A stretch of DNA of 64,000 bases from Mycolicibacterium neoaurum VKM Ac-1815D (GCF_000317305.3 NC_023036.2:1178001-1242000); one strand, 5' to 3'; counted from the first letter of the stretch, positions 17,234 to 25,345 are shown. The notes: a model not told the origin generated them from the sequence alone. Numbers and translations: made by a program.

Positions 17234-18078
17234 GCAGAGAGAATGGTCGCGATGACACGGTCGGGGTACTCCGAGAGGTCCAGCCAGGTGAAGCGCAGCA
17301 CCTGCCAGCCGTGCACGATCAGGTAGTTCTGCCGACGCCGGTCGTTGGTGAACGCGTCCGGGTCACTGTGAAAGGCCCAGCCGTCGACCTCGATCGCGAT
17401 CATCCGTTCGGCAAAGGCGACATCGACGAAGTACGGCCCCGCCGGAAAGTTGGCCCGCCAGCCGGTGATGTCCGCCTGCCGCAGCAGCTTGATCAGCAAT
17501 CGTTCCGCGGCGGATCGAGAACCGTCCGCCGCGGCCAGGAGCAAGCGCCGCGCTGCCGGTGCACCGTAGCGACCCTTGTTGCGCGACTGCGCACGCCACA
17601 GATCACGCAGCTCGGCGTCGCCCTGCAGGGCACGGTCCATGATGCGGGCGCCACCGCCCCGACGCACCGCCGCCTCCACGATCGTGAGCGGGCGCGCCGT
17701 CAGGGGAAGGCCACGGTGCACGGCGACATCGGCCGGGTCGAGGTCACGGCGACGAACGCGGCTGCCGGGGTGGGTGCGCCCATGGCTGTTACGGGGCACG
17801 GTGACCTCGGCGACCGCCGGCGGGTACTGGGTGAATCCGTACCACCATGCGGCGGCCAAGCCACTGGCGACCGCGCCATCGCCATAACCCCAGACCGCGG
17901 CACGAATGCGGGCAGCATCGGTGAACGGGCGGTCGTCGACGAAGTACACCCCCTGTGAACACCGCCGCCAGATACCGGAATCGATGCGCCTGCGCACGGC
18001 CTGCGGGCTGAGCCCGCACCGGCCGGCTTGGGCGAGGGTGATGACACCGTCGTGGTCGCGCAGATAGTCCTCGAGCAC
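17218..18078 (-). CDS. AbiEi-type winged-helix plus DUF559 (Vsr/PD-(D/E)XK-like) protein
   Basis: 286 residues from the GTG at 18078. The N-terminal part (LEDYLRDHDGVITLAQAGRCG, then RRIDSGIWRRCSQGVYFV) resembles the AbiEi antitoxin-type winged helix; the C-terminal 100 residues are a DUF559 domain with VDVAFAERMIAIEVDGWAFH, FTNDRRRQNYL and GWQVLRFTW, related to very-short-patch-repair endonucleases. No cognate AbiEii toxin is adjacent. The gene separates menB from the Rv0547c homologue, which are neighbours in M. tuberculosis, and is bracketed by two near-identical hairpins, so it looks like an inserted unit. Longer in-frame starts upstream would read through the right hairpin. Confidence 0.8.
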   Translation of the reverse strand: MLEDYLRDHDGVITLAQAGRCGLSPQAVRRRIDSGIWRRCSQGVYFVDDRPFTDAARIRAAVWGYGDGAVASGLAAAWWYGFTQYPPAVAEVTVPRNSHGRTHPGSRVRRRDLDPADVAVHRGLPLTARPLTIVEAAVRRGGGARIMDRALQGDAELRDLWRAQSRNKGRYGAPAARRLLLAAADGSRSAAERLLIKLLRQADITGWRANFPAGPYFVDVAFAERMIAIEVDGWAFHSDPDAFTNDRRRQNYLIVHGWQVLRFTWLDLSEYPDRVIATILSAISAR

Positions 18079-18119
18079 AGGACTTTGGACGCAGGCGCGC
18101 TGCGTCCGGTTCCATCCCC

Positions 18120-18174
18120 GACGATTTCGGCGCGCAAACGCTCGCTCACCGAGCGTCAGCGCGCCGAAATCGTC
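18120..18174. repeat. Near-perfect 25-bp inverted repeat (hairpin), right copy, at the 3' end of menB
   Basis: Arms of 25 bases (18120-18144 and 18150-18174) around the same CTCAC loop as the left copy; two mismatches (AA for TG) lie in the left arm. It starts about 40 bases upstream of the DUF559 start and runs into the menB stop codon (18173-18175), so it could also act as the menB terminator. Confidence 0.9.
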
Positions 18175-19075
18175 AGAAGTAGCGGGGGAAGCCGCTCCAG
18201 TCGGGATCGCGCTTTTCCAGGAACGCATCCCGGCCCTCCACGGCCTCGTCGGTCATATAGGCCAACCGTGTTGCCTCACCGGCGAACACCTGCTGGCCGA
18301 CCAGCCCGTCGTCGATGAGGTTGAAACCGAACTTCAGCATCCGGATCGCCTGCGGGGACTTGCCGTTGATCTCGGCAGCCCACTGCAGGCCGGTGCTCTC
18401 CAACTCATCGTGGTCGACGACCTCGTTCACCGCACCCATCTGATACATCGTTTCGGCGTCGTAGGCGCGGCCGAGGAAGAAAATCTCGCGGGCGAACTTC
18501 TGCCCGGTCTGGCGCGCCAGGTAGGCGCTGCCGAACCCGCCGTCGAAGCTGCCCACGTCGGCGTCGGTCTGCTTGAAGCGGGCATGCTGGCGGCTGGCCA
18601 GCGTCAGATCGCAGGTGACGTGCAGGCTGTGCCCGCCGCCGGCGGCCCAGCCGTTGACCAGGCAGATGACGACCTTGGGCATGAACCGGATCAGGCGCTG
18701 CACCTCCAGGATGTGCAACCGGCCTGCCCGCGCCGGATCGACCGTCTCGGCAGTCTCGCCGTCGGCGTACTGGTACCCGCTGCGGCCGCGGATGCGCTGG
18801 TCACCGCCGGAGCAGAACGCCCAGCCGCCGTCCTTGGGTGACGGGCCGTTGCCGGTCAGCAGGATCACCCCGACATCGGGAGACATCCGGGCGTGGTCGA
18901 GCACGCGGTAGAGCTCGTCGACGGTGTGCGGACGGAACGCGTTTCGCACCTCCGGGCGGTCGAAGGCCACCCGCACCGTCGGTTGCGGCTTTCCGTCGAC
19001 AACGTGCCGGTGATAGGTGATATCGGTCAGCTCGAAGCCGGCGACCGGCTGCCACAGCGCAGGGTCGAAAGTCAT
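18173..19075 (-). CDS. menB: 1,4-dihydroxy-2-naphthoyl-CoA synthase
   Basis: 300-residue crotonase-fold enzyme converting O-succinylbenzoyl-CoA to 1,4-dihydroxy-2-naphthoyl-CoA in menaquinone synthesis. Family motifs are FDRPEVRNAF, FCSGGDQRIRGRSGYQY (oxyanion hole and MenB-specific loop) and VNGWAAGGGHSLHVTCDLTLAS. The C terminus ends DWSGFPRYF as in other MenB proteins. The ATG at 19075 (MTFDPALWQ) gives normal length; the reading frame stays open about 100 codons further upstream but without family similarity. In this genome it is separated from Rv0547c by the DUF559 unit. Confidence 0.95.
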   Translation of the reverse strand: MTFDPALWQPVAGFELTDITYHRHVVDGKPQPTVRVAFDRPEVRNAFRPHTVDELYRVLDHARMSPDVGVILLTGNGPSPKDGGWAFCSGGDQRIRGRSGYQYADGETAETVDPARAGRLHILEVQRLIRFMPKVVICLVNGWAAGGGHSLHVTCDLTLASRQHARFKQTDADVGSFDGGFGSAYLARQTGQKFAREIFFLGRAYDAETMYQMGAVNEVVDHDELESTGLQWAAEINGKSPQAIRMLKFGFNLIDDGLVGQQVFAGEATRLAYMTDEAVEGRDAFLEKRDPDWSGFPRYF

Positions 19076-19178
19076 TCCCCGACTGTATTCACGGTGTTTC
19101 GCCGAAGACAGTGCGGGGTACAAAGCGCGGCGACGAAGTGTTTGGGGCGTGATTCGGCGCCATGACAAGGAGGACACG

Positions 19179-19454
19179 ATGAGGCGTACAGCGGCGGCAT
19201 TGATGGCGGCTGGTGCGGCGACCGCGATGTTGGTCGGCTGTTCACCGTCGGTCACCGGTGGTGACACCGCGTGCAAGGACTTCACCGGTGCCGATGAGAA
19301 GACCCAGAACGAGGCCGTCACCAAGATGCTCAAGGACGAGAAGGGATCCGACCCGCAGCAGGTCGAGATCAGCGGCACCCGGCTGGCCGTTCAGACCTGG
19401 TGCCAGACGTTGGGCACCCCGGATTCCAAGATCAAGGAGGCTCCGCACCTGTAG
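19179..19454 (+). CDS. Small lipoprotein, possibly HdeA-like
   Basis: 91-residue exported lipoprotein: MRRTAAALMAAGAATAMLVGC gives a type II signal peptide with lipobox LVGC, preceded by a strong ribosome site (AAGGAGG at 19167-19173). The mature part has two cysteines (TACKDF and TWCQTL) spaced as in the HdeA acid-stress chaperone fold, with intervening DEKTQNEAVTKMLKDEKG. The HdeA-like assignment is from general resemblance. It is divergent from menB and followed by a strong hairpin terminator. Confidence 0.78.
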   Translation: MRRTAAALMAAGAATAMLVGCSPSVTGGDTACKDFTGADEKTQNEAVTKMLKDEKGSDPQQVEISGTRLAVQTWCQTLGTPDSKIKEAPHL

Positions 19455-19487
19455 CGGAGCCGGGTGGCTGATCACCCCTCAGTCGGA

Positions 19488-19517
19488 AACGGCGGCCCTG
19501 TTCGCAGGGCCGCCGTT
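19488..19517 (+). terminator. Stem-loop terminator after the small lipoprotein gene
   Basis: Thirteen-base perfect stem (AACGGCGGCCCTG with its complement) closed by a TTCG tetraloop, 33 bases after the lipoprotein stop. There is only a weak U-rich tail (CTGCTGTTC), typical of mycobacterial hairpin terminators. A smaller 8-bp stem at 19439-19461 overlaps the stop codon. Confidence 0.75.
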
Positions 19518-19573
19518 CTGCTGTTCGACGCCTCAAGGCACGGGAACGCCACGCCGGCGGTAGCGTGCCGACC

Positions 19574-20437
19574 ATGAAGTCGACCGGTGGCCGCCTGGGT
19601 CGTGGCGCCCGCATTCTGGTGGTCCTGGCCGTCATCGCGATCGTGATGGTGTGCAGCGTCGGTGGATTCCTGGCCAGCCGCTCCTACACCGAGCAGGCCT
19701 CGGTTCCCTTCGGCACCGAGGACGCCGACAGCCCCGACGTCGTGCTGATGTCGATGTACATCACCCGGGTCGACGTTCATGACCAGTCGATGACGGTGGA
19801 ACTCGATGTCAGCGACGATCCCGTCGGCGGCGTCAGCGACGGGCTCACCGAGTACATCACCGTCGAGACCAACTCGCGCCGCTCCAGCGTCGTGAAGTTC
19901 AGCGAGGGCGACCGGTTCCACACCGTGATCCAGGAGTTCGCCATCGGTGGCAGCAGCACCGACTTCCCGTTCGACACCTACCAATCCTTCCCGGCCATCC
20001 AGGTCCTGGGTGCCGACGGCGCACCGCTGCCGCTTGAGGTGACGGTGTCCAACGGTGACGCGTTCTTCGCGGTGACACCGACCCTGTCACCCGACCAGGG
20101 CTGGCTGTCACTGACCCTGAAGGCCGAACGCAGCGTGCCCACCATGGTTTTCGGCGTGTTCATCATGGTGCTGATGCTGGGCCTGGCGGCCTCTGCCGCG
20201 GTGCTGGCCTCCTACGTGGTGCGCACCCGCAGGGGTGTCGAGTACGGCGCGTACTCGGTGATGGCCGCGTTGCTGTTCGCGATGGTCCCGCTGCGCAACG
20301 CCATACCCGGCGATCCGCCGATCGGGTCGTTGATCGACTTCTCCGCGTTCTTCATCGCCGAGGCGGTGATCGCGGTCTCGCTCATCACCAGCGTCGTCGT
20401 CGGGTACCGCAACCAGTTGTCCGTCGACTCGCGGTAG
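19574..20437 (+). CDS. DUF4436 family membrane protein
   Basis: 287-residue protein: an N-terminal TM helix (residues about 8-32), an extracytoplasmic beta-rich domain containing the family stretch FPFDTYQSFPAIQVLGADG, and three C-terminal TM helices (about 195-220, 232-250, 258-282). This layout and the FPFD motif match DUF4436, a mainly actinobacterial family of unknown function. The ATG at 19574 is used; a GTG at 19565 would add three residues. It converges on the HAD hydrolase gene. Confidence 0.82.
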   Translation: MKSTGGRLGRGARILVVLAVIAIVMVCSVGGFLASRSYTEQASVPFGTEDADSPDVVLMSMYITRVDVHDQSMTVELDVSDDPVGGVSDGLTEYITVETNSRRSSVVKFSEGDRFHTVIQEFAIGGSSTDFPFDTYQSFPAIQVLGADGAPLPLEVTVSNGDAFFAVTPTLSPDQGWLSLTLKAERSVPTMVFGVFIMVLMLGLAASAAVLASYVVRTRRGVEYGAYSVMAALLFAMVPLRNAIPGDPPIGSLIDFSAFFIAEAVIAVSLITSVVVGYRNQLSVDSR

Positions 20438-20443
20438 CCGCCC

Positions 20444-21118
20444 CTACAGCGTGATGCCGTGTGAGCGCAGCGCGGTGCGCAACCCGTCGGGACGCGCAGC
20501 GGTGGGAAGCGGGTCCACCAGGGCGAAGGCGCAACCCACCTCGCGTGCGCCGCCGTCGGCTTCCTCACTGTCGCCGACCATCAGGGTCTCTTCGGCGTCC
20601 ACGCCGAGCCGCTGCAGCGCGGTCGAAAAGATCGCCGGATCGGGTTTGACGACACCGACCTCGAATGACAGCACATATTCGTCGGCCCCGGTGCCTGCGG
20701 CGGCCAGCGCAGGTCGCAGGTCGAAGGCGATGTTCGACACGACGGCCGTCTTGATCCCGTTGCCGCGCAGACCGTTCAGCACCGCCGTGGTGTCGGGGTA
20801 CGGCGTCCAGGAGGCCGGGTCGACGAGCTTCGGGTACAGGGCCGCCGCATCCTCGCCGGTGAGACCGGACTCGCGCAGCACGTGCAGATACGCCTCGCGG
20901 TGCAGATGCGGTTCCAAGTCCCGGTTGGCCCAATTGTGTTGCTGCTGAGTGTTCATGGGCACCGTGCTTCCGGTCGGTGCGGTCACGCGACGCATCAACT
21001 CGGCCTGCACGTGACCCTGCACCGCCTGTTCGTCGACGGTGATGCCGTCGAACCAGTCGTCCTGTTCCTCGAGGCGGAACAGGGTGCCGGAGAAATCGAA
21101 GAGTACCGCGCGGATCAT
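20444..21118 (-). CDS. HAD family hydrolase
   Basis: 224-residue haloacid-dehalogenase-type phosphatase. Motif I is DFSGTLF (nucleophile Asp, with Ser replacing the more common Asp/Gly position), motif II is VVSNIAF, motif III KPDPAIF and motif IV VGDSEEADGGA. A helical cap domain lies between motifs I and II. The sequence resembles subfamily IA phosphoglycolate phosphatase or nucleotidase-like proteins; the substrate is not evident. It sits 14 bases downstream of the Eis-like gene, so the two may be co-transcribed. Confidence 0.87.
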   Translation of the reverse strand: MIRAVLFDFSGTLFRLEEQDDWFDGITVDEQAVQGHVQAELMRRVTAPTGSTVPMNTQQQHNWANRDLEPHLHREAYLHVLRESGLTGEDAAALYPKLVDPASWTPYPDTTAVLNGLRGNGIKTAVVSNIAFDLRPALAAAGTGADEYVLSFEVGVVKPDPAIFSTALQRLGVDAEETLMVGDSEEADGGAREVGCAFALVDPLPTAARPDGLRTALRSHGITL

Positions 21119-21132
21119 GGGCCGTCCTTTTC

Positions 21133-22371
21133 TCAGAAGTGGTCGGGGATGGCGGGGGCCACCGGCCAGCCGAAGCCGACGGCCGCGCGGTGCACCGCCC
21201 CGGCGGTCAGTTCCTCGACCAGACCCGCTGCGGCGAGTCGGGCGAGGCTGATCCCACCGAGGTACACCGCGCCGAGGTCACGCACGCTGAGAGCGATATC
21301 GGCAGGCGCATCGGTCTTTTCGCAGTGTGCGTCGTCGGCGTCGCCGCGAAGTCGGTACCGACCGCTGTTCCACGGGCAGAACTCGTCGCGCACGTCCAGA
21401 ACTGTATCCACCGGTGCGGCGTACCGGCGCAGCGCGAGTGCCCGCTCGACGTCGACGAGCCGGACGAAGATGCCGTCGGCGATCTCGCAGCGCAGCGCTC
21501 GGCTGTCGGCCACCAGCGCGCGCAGCGGTTCGTCGACCGCGGCGTCCTTGACGATGACGCGTCGAACCAGGTCGATCTCCAACAGGAATCGCCAGACCCT
21601 GGCATAGGCACGCGGATTGGTGGCGCGGACCTCCTCGACGTGCACCTCTCCGGTGGGGCCGGTGGCATCCCACGACGACTTCGTCCGGTACAGAGCGAAT
21701 CCGCTTGGCGTACCGTCAGATTCACGGTGCAGGGCGAATCTGATGCTACCGCTGTCCTTGCGGCGCTCGTCATTGTCGAAGACCTGGTAGTCCCACCACG
21801 GACGCGGCCGATCCATCCGGCCAGGCAAAGCGGCCACCGCCCGGTCATAGATCGCGGGTCCGACGTCCAGCAGTGTGTCGACGTCGATCTGCGACACGGT
21901 GCCTGCCCCGAGATCGACGTCGGGGCGGAAACCGAGATCACGCACCGGGCCGGACAGCGTGGCGTTCTGGCTCGCCAACCCGTACCCGAAACGGCCATAG
22001 ATCGTCGTCTCGGAGGCGAACAGCATCGCCACCGCCTCGGTGCCGCGGTCACGGATGGTGTTCAGTTGGTGACGCATCATCCGGGTCAGCAGCCCGCGGC
22101 GGCGATGGTCGGAGGCGACGCTGACACCGGTCACCGCGGCCACATCGGTGCGTTCACCGCCGGGCAGCACCACGTTCTTGCGGTAGTCCCCGGCGGTGGA
22201 CACCCATCGGGTTCCGTCGTGAAACCCGAACATCCGATCCAGATCGGTGAAGGCACGTGCGAGTCTGATGTCGTCGGGCTGGGGGTCCTCCAGGAAGGCC
22301 CAGGCCATCGCGGTGTTGAAGTCCTGGTAGTCGGTCTCGTCGCGCAGGGCGCGCAGGGTCAGCTCGGGCAC
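21133..22371 (-). CDS. Eis-like GNAT N-acetyltransferase
   Basis: 412-residue protein of the Eis (enhanced intracellular survival) family: tandem GNAT domains plus a sterol-carrier-like C-terminal domain. The acetyl-CoA loop VSVASDHRRRGLLTRMM and the catalytic-Tyr region ASETTIYGRFGYG are clear, and the chain ends in the free carboxylate Phe (IPDHF) used by Eis enzymes as general base. Eis enzymes acetylate several amines on aminoglycosides and on protein lysines. The GTG at 22371 gives the family length; an ATG at 22413 would add 14 Arg/His-rich residues. Downstream is the HAD gene. Confidence 0.87.
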   Translation of the reverse strand: MPELTLRALRDETDYQDFNTAMAWAFLEDPQPDDIRLARAFTDLDRMFGFHDGTRWVSTAGDYRKNVVLPGGERTDVAAVTGVSVASDHRRRGLLTRMMRHQLNTIRDRGTEAVAMLFASETTIYGRFGYGLASQNATLSGPVRDLGFRPDVDLGAGTVSQIDVDTLLDVGPAIYDRAVAALPGRMDRPRPWWDYQVFDNDERRKDSGSIRFALHRESDGTPSGFALYRTKSSWDATGPTGEVHVEEVRATNPRAYARVWRFLLEIDLVRRVIVKDAAVDEPLRALVADSRALRCEIADGIFVRLVDVERALALRRYAAPVDTVLDVRDEFCPWNSGRYRLRGDADDAHCEKTDAPADIALSVRDLGAVYLGGISLARLAAAGLVEELTAGAVHRAAVGFGWPVAPAIPDHF

Positions 22372-22433
22372 ATACCCATGTCTACCGTGACGGGGTGATC
22401 GGGCGCGCGTCATTTTCTCGCCCGCCGATCTGC

Positions 22434-23048
22434 CTAGATCGGCACGACCACCTCGTTGCGGCGCCGGAAGGGCAGCGTCCAGGGCGGATCGTAGAACCAG
22501 GCGATCGGCTCGCCCGCCGGTTCGATGCCGTTCGCGCCGAGTGTGTCGACGAGATCGGCGGCCTGTTGGGCGACGGCGGCCGGGCTGCGGTCCCCGGTGA
22601 AGCGGATGACCGCGACGGTTTCGGGCGGCACGGACACCAGGTCGACGTCCGGGTCGTCGGGCTCGGGCAGGGTTTCCAGCGTCCACTCCGACGGCATGAA
22701 GAACCGGATGGTCCAGCCCTCTTTCGCGCTGCCCTGCTGGCTCACCGGCGCGGTCATGGCGATCTCCTGTGAACCGCCCTGCTGGCTCACCGGGGCGGTC
22801 ATGGCGATCTCGGTACTGCGTTGGTTGCCGCCGAAGATGTAGGACGCCAGCTTGCGGAATCCGGCGTTCAGGGCCCGTTCGCGGTCGCCGGTGACGGTGG
22901 TCTGCGCCGCGATGCGGCGGCCGTACCGCCTGATCTCGACGTTGCCGGTGAGCGGGCGGCTGATGTAGCGCGGTTCCTCCACGGTTCGAACGCCCACCAA
23001 CGACGGCACCGATTCGACGATCTGACCTGCCAGTTTGACGAGATTCAC
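22434..23048 (-). CDS. SOUL family haem-binding protein
   Basis: 204-residue protein of the SOUL/HBP family (haem- or tetrapyrrole-binding, function in bacteria unknown). Family features: VEIRRYGRRIAAQTTV, FRKLASYIFGGNQ, EIAMTAPV and a C-terminal WFYDPPWTLPFRRRNEV. The segment EIAMTAPVSQQG occurs twice, 15 residues apart. The GTG at 23048 is chosen because AAGGAG lies 7 bases upstream; a GTG at 23054 is too close to that site. The N terminus is hydrophobic and could be a weak signal or membrane anchor. Confidence 0.83.
   Translation of the reverse strand: MNLVKLAGQIVESVPSLVGVRTVEEPRYISRPLTGNVEIRRYGRRIAAQTTVTGDRERALNAGFRKLASYIFGGNQRSTEIAMTAPVSQQGGSQEIAMTAPVSQQGSAKEGWTIRFFMPSEWTLETLPEPDDPDVDLVSVPPETVAVIRFTGDRSPAAVAQQAADLVDTLGANGIEPAGEPIAWFYDPPWTLPFRRRNEVVVPI
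22731..22811 (-). repeat. 45-bp tandem duplication inside the SOUL gene
   Basis: The 36-base segments 22731-22766 and 22776-22811 differ at one position and are offset by 45 bases (15 codons), each encoding EIAMTAPVSQQG. A double copy of this peptide is seen in other bacterial SOUL proteins, but the near-identity at DNA level implies recent duplication or gene conversion here. Confidence 0.9.
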
Positions 23049-23112
23049 GGCCACGCTCCTTCCTGATGAAGGTATTCGCGGCAGATCGGGTGACGGATGG
23101 GTCGACCGCCGA

Positions 23113-23340
23113 TCAGCTTTCACCGAACTCGTCGGCCTCGGCCCGGAAGAAGAACATGCTCACCACGAAGCTGGTCAGCGACAGCAGGCCGACTCCGAAG
23201 GTCAGACCGATGCGTTCCAGGCCGAAGGCTCCGATGGTCAGGGCGAACCCGATGATCCCGATCATCGACAGGAACAGCGCCCCGGTGCTCAATGCCTCGG
23301 AGGAGGCGGGGCGGGAGGCGACTGCGACGCGGTCGTCCAT
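23113..23340 (-). CDS. Small two-TM membrane protein
   Basis: 75-residue protein with a short polar N terminus (MDDRVAVASRPASSEA), two TM helices (residues about 18-38 and 43-66) and an acidic tail (RAEADEFGES). No known family recognised. It lies between the SOUL gene and fadD8, all on the minus strand. The hydrophobic, non-Arg composition indicates a genuine gene, not an artefact of high GC. Confidence 0.65.
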   Translation of the reverse strand: MDDRVAVASRPASSEALSTGALFLSMIGIIGFALTIGAFGLERIGLTFGVGLLSLTSFVVSMFFFRAEADEFGES

Positions 23341-23424
23341 CGTCGGGGTTCCTATCTCGGGATGCCTACGTTGTCAGCGCATCTGTACCCCGGAGCGCCC
23401 CGCCCCAATCCTCGACGGGAGAAC

Positions 23425-25035
23425 TCAGCCGACCGAGCGGCCCGCACCCTCCCAGAACTGCGCACGCACCGCCTTCTTGTCCGGCTTGCCCAGCGCGGTC
23501 ACCGGCACCGAATCCACCACGACCACCTGCTTGGGCACATGCACCGAACCCTTGCGCTCCTTCACCGACGCCTGGATCTCGGCGATCATGACGTCCACCG
23601 CGGACTCGTCGGACGCGGCATCGGGACGCAGCACCACCACCGCGGTCACCGCCTCGCCCCACTTCTCGTCCGGCGTGCCGATCACGCACACCTGGGCCAC
23701 CGAAGGATGTTCGGCCACAACGTCTTCGACCTCACGCGGGAACACGTTGAAGCCGCCGGTGACGATCATGTCCTTGGTGCGGTCGACGATGAAGTAGAAA
23801 CCGTCTTCGTCCTCACGGGCCAGGTCGCCGGTGTGCATCCAGCCGTTCTTGAACGTATCGGCGGTGGCCTCCGGCAGATTCCAGTAGCCACCCGACAGCA
23901 GCGGGCCCGCCACGCAGATCTCGCCGACCTCACCCTGGGGCACCGGGGTGCCGTCCTCGCCGAGCAAGGCCACCTTGGCGAACAGGGTGGGCCGCCCGCA
24001 CGAGGTCAGGCGCTTCTCGTCGTGATCCTTCTTGGCCAGGTAGGTGATCACCATCGGCGCCTCGGACTGGCCGTAGTACTGGGCGAAGATCGGTCCGAAC
24101 CGCCGGATCGCCTCGGCCAGGCGCACCGGGTTCATAGCCGAGGCGCCGTAGTAGACGGTCTCCAGCGACGACAGGTCGCGGGTGTGGCTGTCGGGGTGGT
24201 CCATCAGGGCGTAGATCATCGACGGCACCAGCATCGTCGCGGTGATCTTCTGTTCCTCGATCACCCGGAGTACCTCGGCCGGATCGAACTTGGTCAGCAC
24301 GATCAGCTCGCCGCCCTTGACGATCACGGGGGTGAAGAACGCGGCGCCGGCATGCGAGAGCGGCGTGCACATCAGGAACCGCGGATTCTCCGGCCACTCC
24401 CATTCGGCCAGCTGCACGGTGGTCATGGTCGTGATCGACTGCGTCGTACCCATCACGCCCTTGGGCTTGCCGGTGGTGCCGCCGGTGTAGGTGAGACCGC
24501 CGATGTGATCGGCAGGCAGGTCGGCGGCGACCAGCGGCGTGGGGTCGTACTTGGCAGCCTCGGCGCTCAGGTCGACGGCCTGCACGCCGGCTTCGGTCAG
24601 CTCGGCGGGGACGGGCCCGATGGTCAGGACCTGCTGCAGCGACGGGACCTTCTGCATCAGTCCGATCGCTCGTTCGACGAACATCGGCTGCGGGTCGATG
24701 ATCAGCGAGGTGACCTCGGCGTCGGAGAGCACGTAGGCGTGGTCGTCCAGCGAACCGAGAGGGTGTAGTGCCGTGCGGCGGTAGCCCTGGGTCTGGCCCG
24801 CACCGATGATCATCAGCACCTCGGGACGATTCAGGGAGAGCAGGCCGACCGCCGCCCCTGTCCCGGCCCCGAGGGCCTCGAAGGCCTGAATGTACTGGCT
24901 GATGCGGTCGGCGAGCTCGCCGCCGGTCAGCGTCGTGTCACCGAGGAACAGCACCGGCCGGTCCTTGTGGCGCTTCAGCGCGCCCACGGTGAGGTGGCCG
25001 GAGTGCAGGAAATGGCGCAGCTGGGAGTCGCTCAT
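23425..25035 (-). CDS. fadD8: Acyl-CoA synthetase FadD8-like
   Basis: 536-residue adenylate-forming enzyme activating a carboxylic acid to an acyl-CoA through an acyl-AMP. The phosphate loop YTGGTTGKPKGVMGT, the GWMHTGDLAREDEDG hinge motif, DRTKDMIVTGGFNVFP and the C-terminal catalytic-Lys region ALGKPDKK are all present. Position next to the Rv0552, menC and menB homologues matches fadD8 (Rv0551c). A perfect KstR-type operator lies 11 bases upstream of the start, linking it to sterol or lipid catabolism rather than menaquinone synthesis. Confidence 0.9.
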   Translation of the reverse strand: MSDSQLRHFLHSGHLTVGALKRHKDRPVLFLGDTTLTGGELADRISQYIQAFEALGAGTGAAVGLLSLNRPEVLMIIGAGQTQGYRRTALHPLGSLDDHAYVLSDAEVTSLIIDPQPMFVERAIGLMQKVPSLQQVLTIGPVPAELTEAGVQAVDLSAEAAKYDPTPLVAADLPADHIGGLTYTGGTTGKPKGVMGTTQSITTMTTVQLAEWEWPENPRFLMCTPLSHAGAAFFTPVIVKGGELIVLTKFDPAEVLRVIEEQKITATMLVPSMIYALMDHPDSHTRDLSSLETVYYGASAMNPVRLAEAIRRFGPIFAQYYGQSEAPMVITYLAKKDHDEKRLTSCGRPTLFAKVALLGEDGTPVPQGEVGEICVAGPLLSGGYWNLPEATADTFKNGWMHTGDLAREDEDGFYFIVDRTKDMIVTGGFNVFPREVEDVVAEHPSVAQVCVIGTPDEKWGEAVTAVVVLRPDAASDESAVDVMIAEIQASVKERKGSVHVPKQVVVVDSVPVTALGKPDKKAVRAQFWEGAGRSVG

Positions 25036-25045
25036 GACATCAGAT

Positions 25046-25059
25046 TAGAACGTGTTACA
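25046..25059. promoter_or_regulatory. KstR-type operator (TNNAACNNGTTNNA) upstream of fadD8
   Basis: TAGAACGTGTTACA matches every fixed position of the 14-base consensus recalled for KstR, the TetR repressor of cholesterol and lipid catabolism in mycobacteria. It lies 10 bases before the fadD8 start codon and 20 bases before the divergent DUF3253 gene, where a repressor would block the fadD8 promoter. Confidence 0.6.
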
Positions 25060-25078
25060 GATTTAGTTTCAAGGTCCG

Positions 25079-25345
25079 GTGTTCACTGGAGGGGTGAGCC
25101 AGAACCTCGAGCTGCGACGCGCGATCCTGTCGCTGGCCCGGGAGCGGGGGCCGGACAAGACCATCTGCCCGTCGGATGCCGCGCGTGCCGTCGGCGGTGA
25201 GCGGTGGCGCGACCTGATGGAGCCGGCCAGGGATATCGCCCGCGACCTGGCGCGCGACGGTGTGGTCGAGATCAGCCAGCGCGGCACGGTCCTCGACCCG
25301 GACGCCGGCTGGCGCGGACCGATCCGGATCAGGGCCATCGGCTGA
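25079..25345 (+). CDS. DUF3253 family protein
   Basis: 88 residues (83 if the GTG at 25094 is the start). The body is a small winged-helix-like domain: ILSLARERGPDKTICPSDAAR, WRDLMEPARDIARDLARDG, VVEISQRGTVLDP and WRGPIRIR match the DUF3253 family, whose members are usually stand-alone and of unknown function, possibly DNA-binding. It is divergent from fadD8 across a 43-base region that also holds the KstR-type site, so both may be affected by the same regulator. Confidence 0.8.
   Translation: MFTGGVSQNLELRRAILSLARERGPDKTICPSDAARAVGGERWRDLMEPARDIARDLARDGVVEISQRGTVLDPDAGWRGPIRIRAIG

Noticed and set aside
16117..17958. 613-codon plus-strand open frame across the FUSC, SDR and DUF559 genes
   Set aside because: It runs antisense through three recognisable genes and has an Arg/Gly/His-rich unstructured product.
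17185..18174. IS element with terminal inverted repeats
   Set aside because: The two palindromes are each internally symmetric hairpins rather than a pair of inverted ends, no target-site duplication is evident, and the enclosed gene is not a transposase.
19439..19461. 8-bp stem over the lipoprotein stop codon as a separate terminator
   Set aside because: It overlaps the stop codon and is far weaker than the 13-bp stem at 19488-19517, so it is not called on its own.
23035..24768. 577-codon plus-strand open frame opposite fadD8
   Set aside because: Antisense to an unambiguous acyl-CoA synthetase, with an unstructured His/Gly/Arg-rich product.
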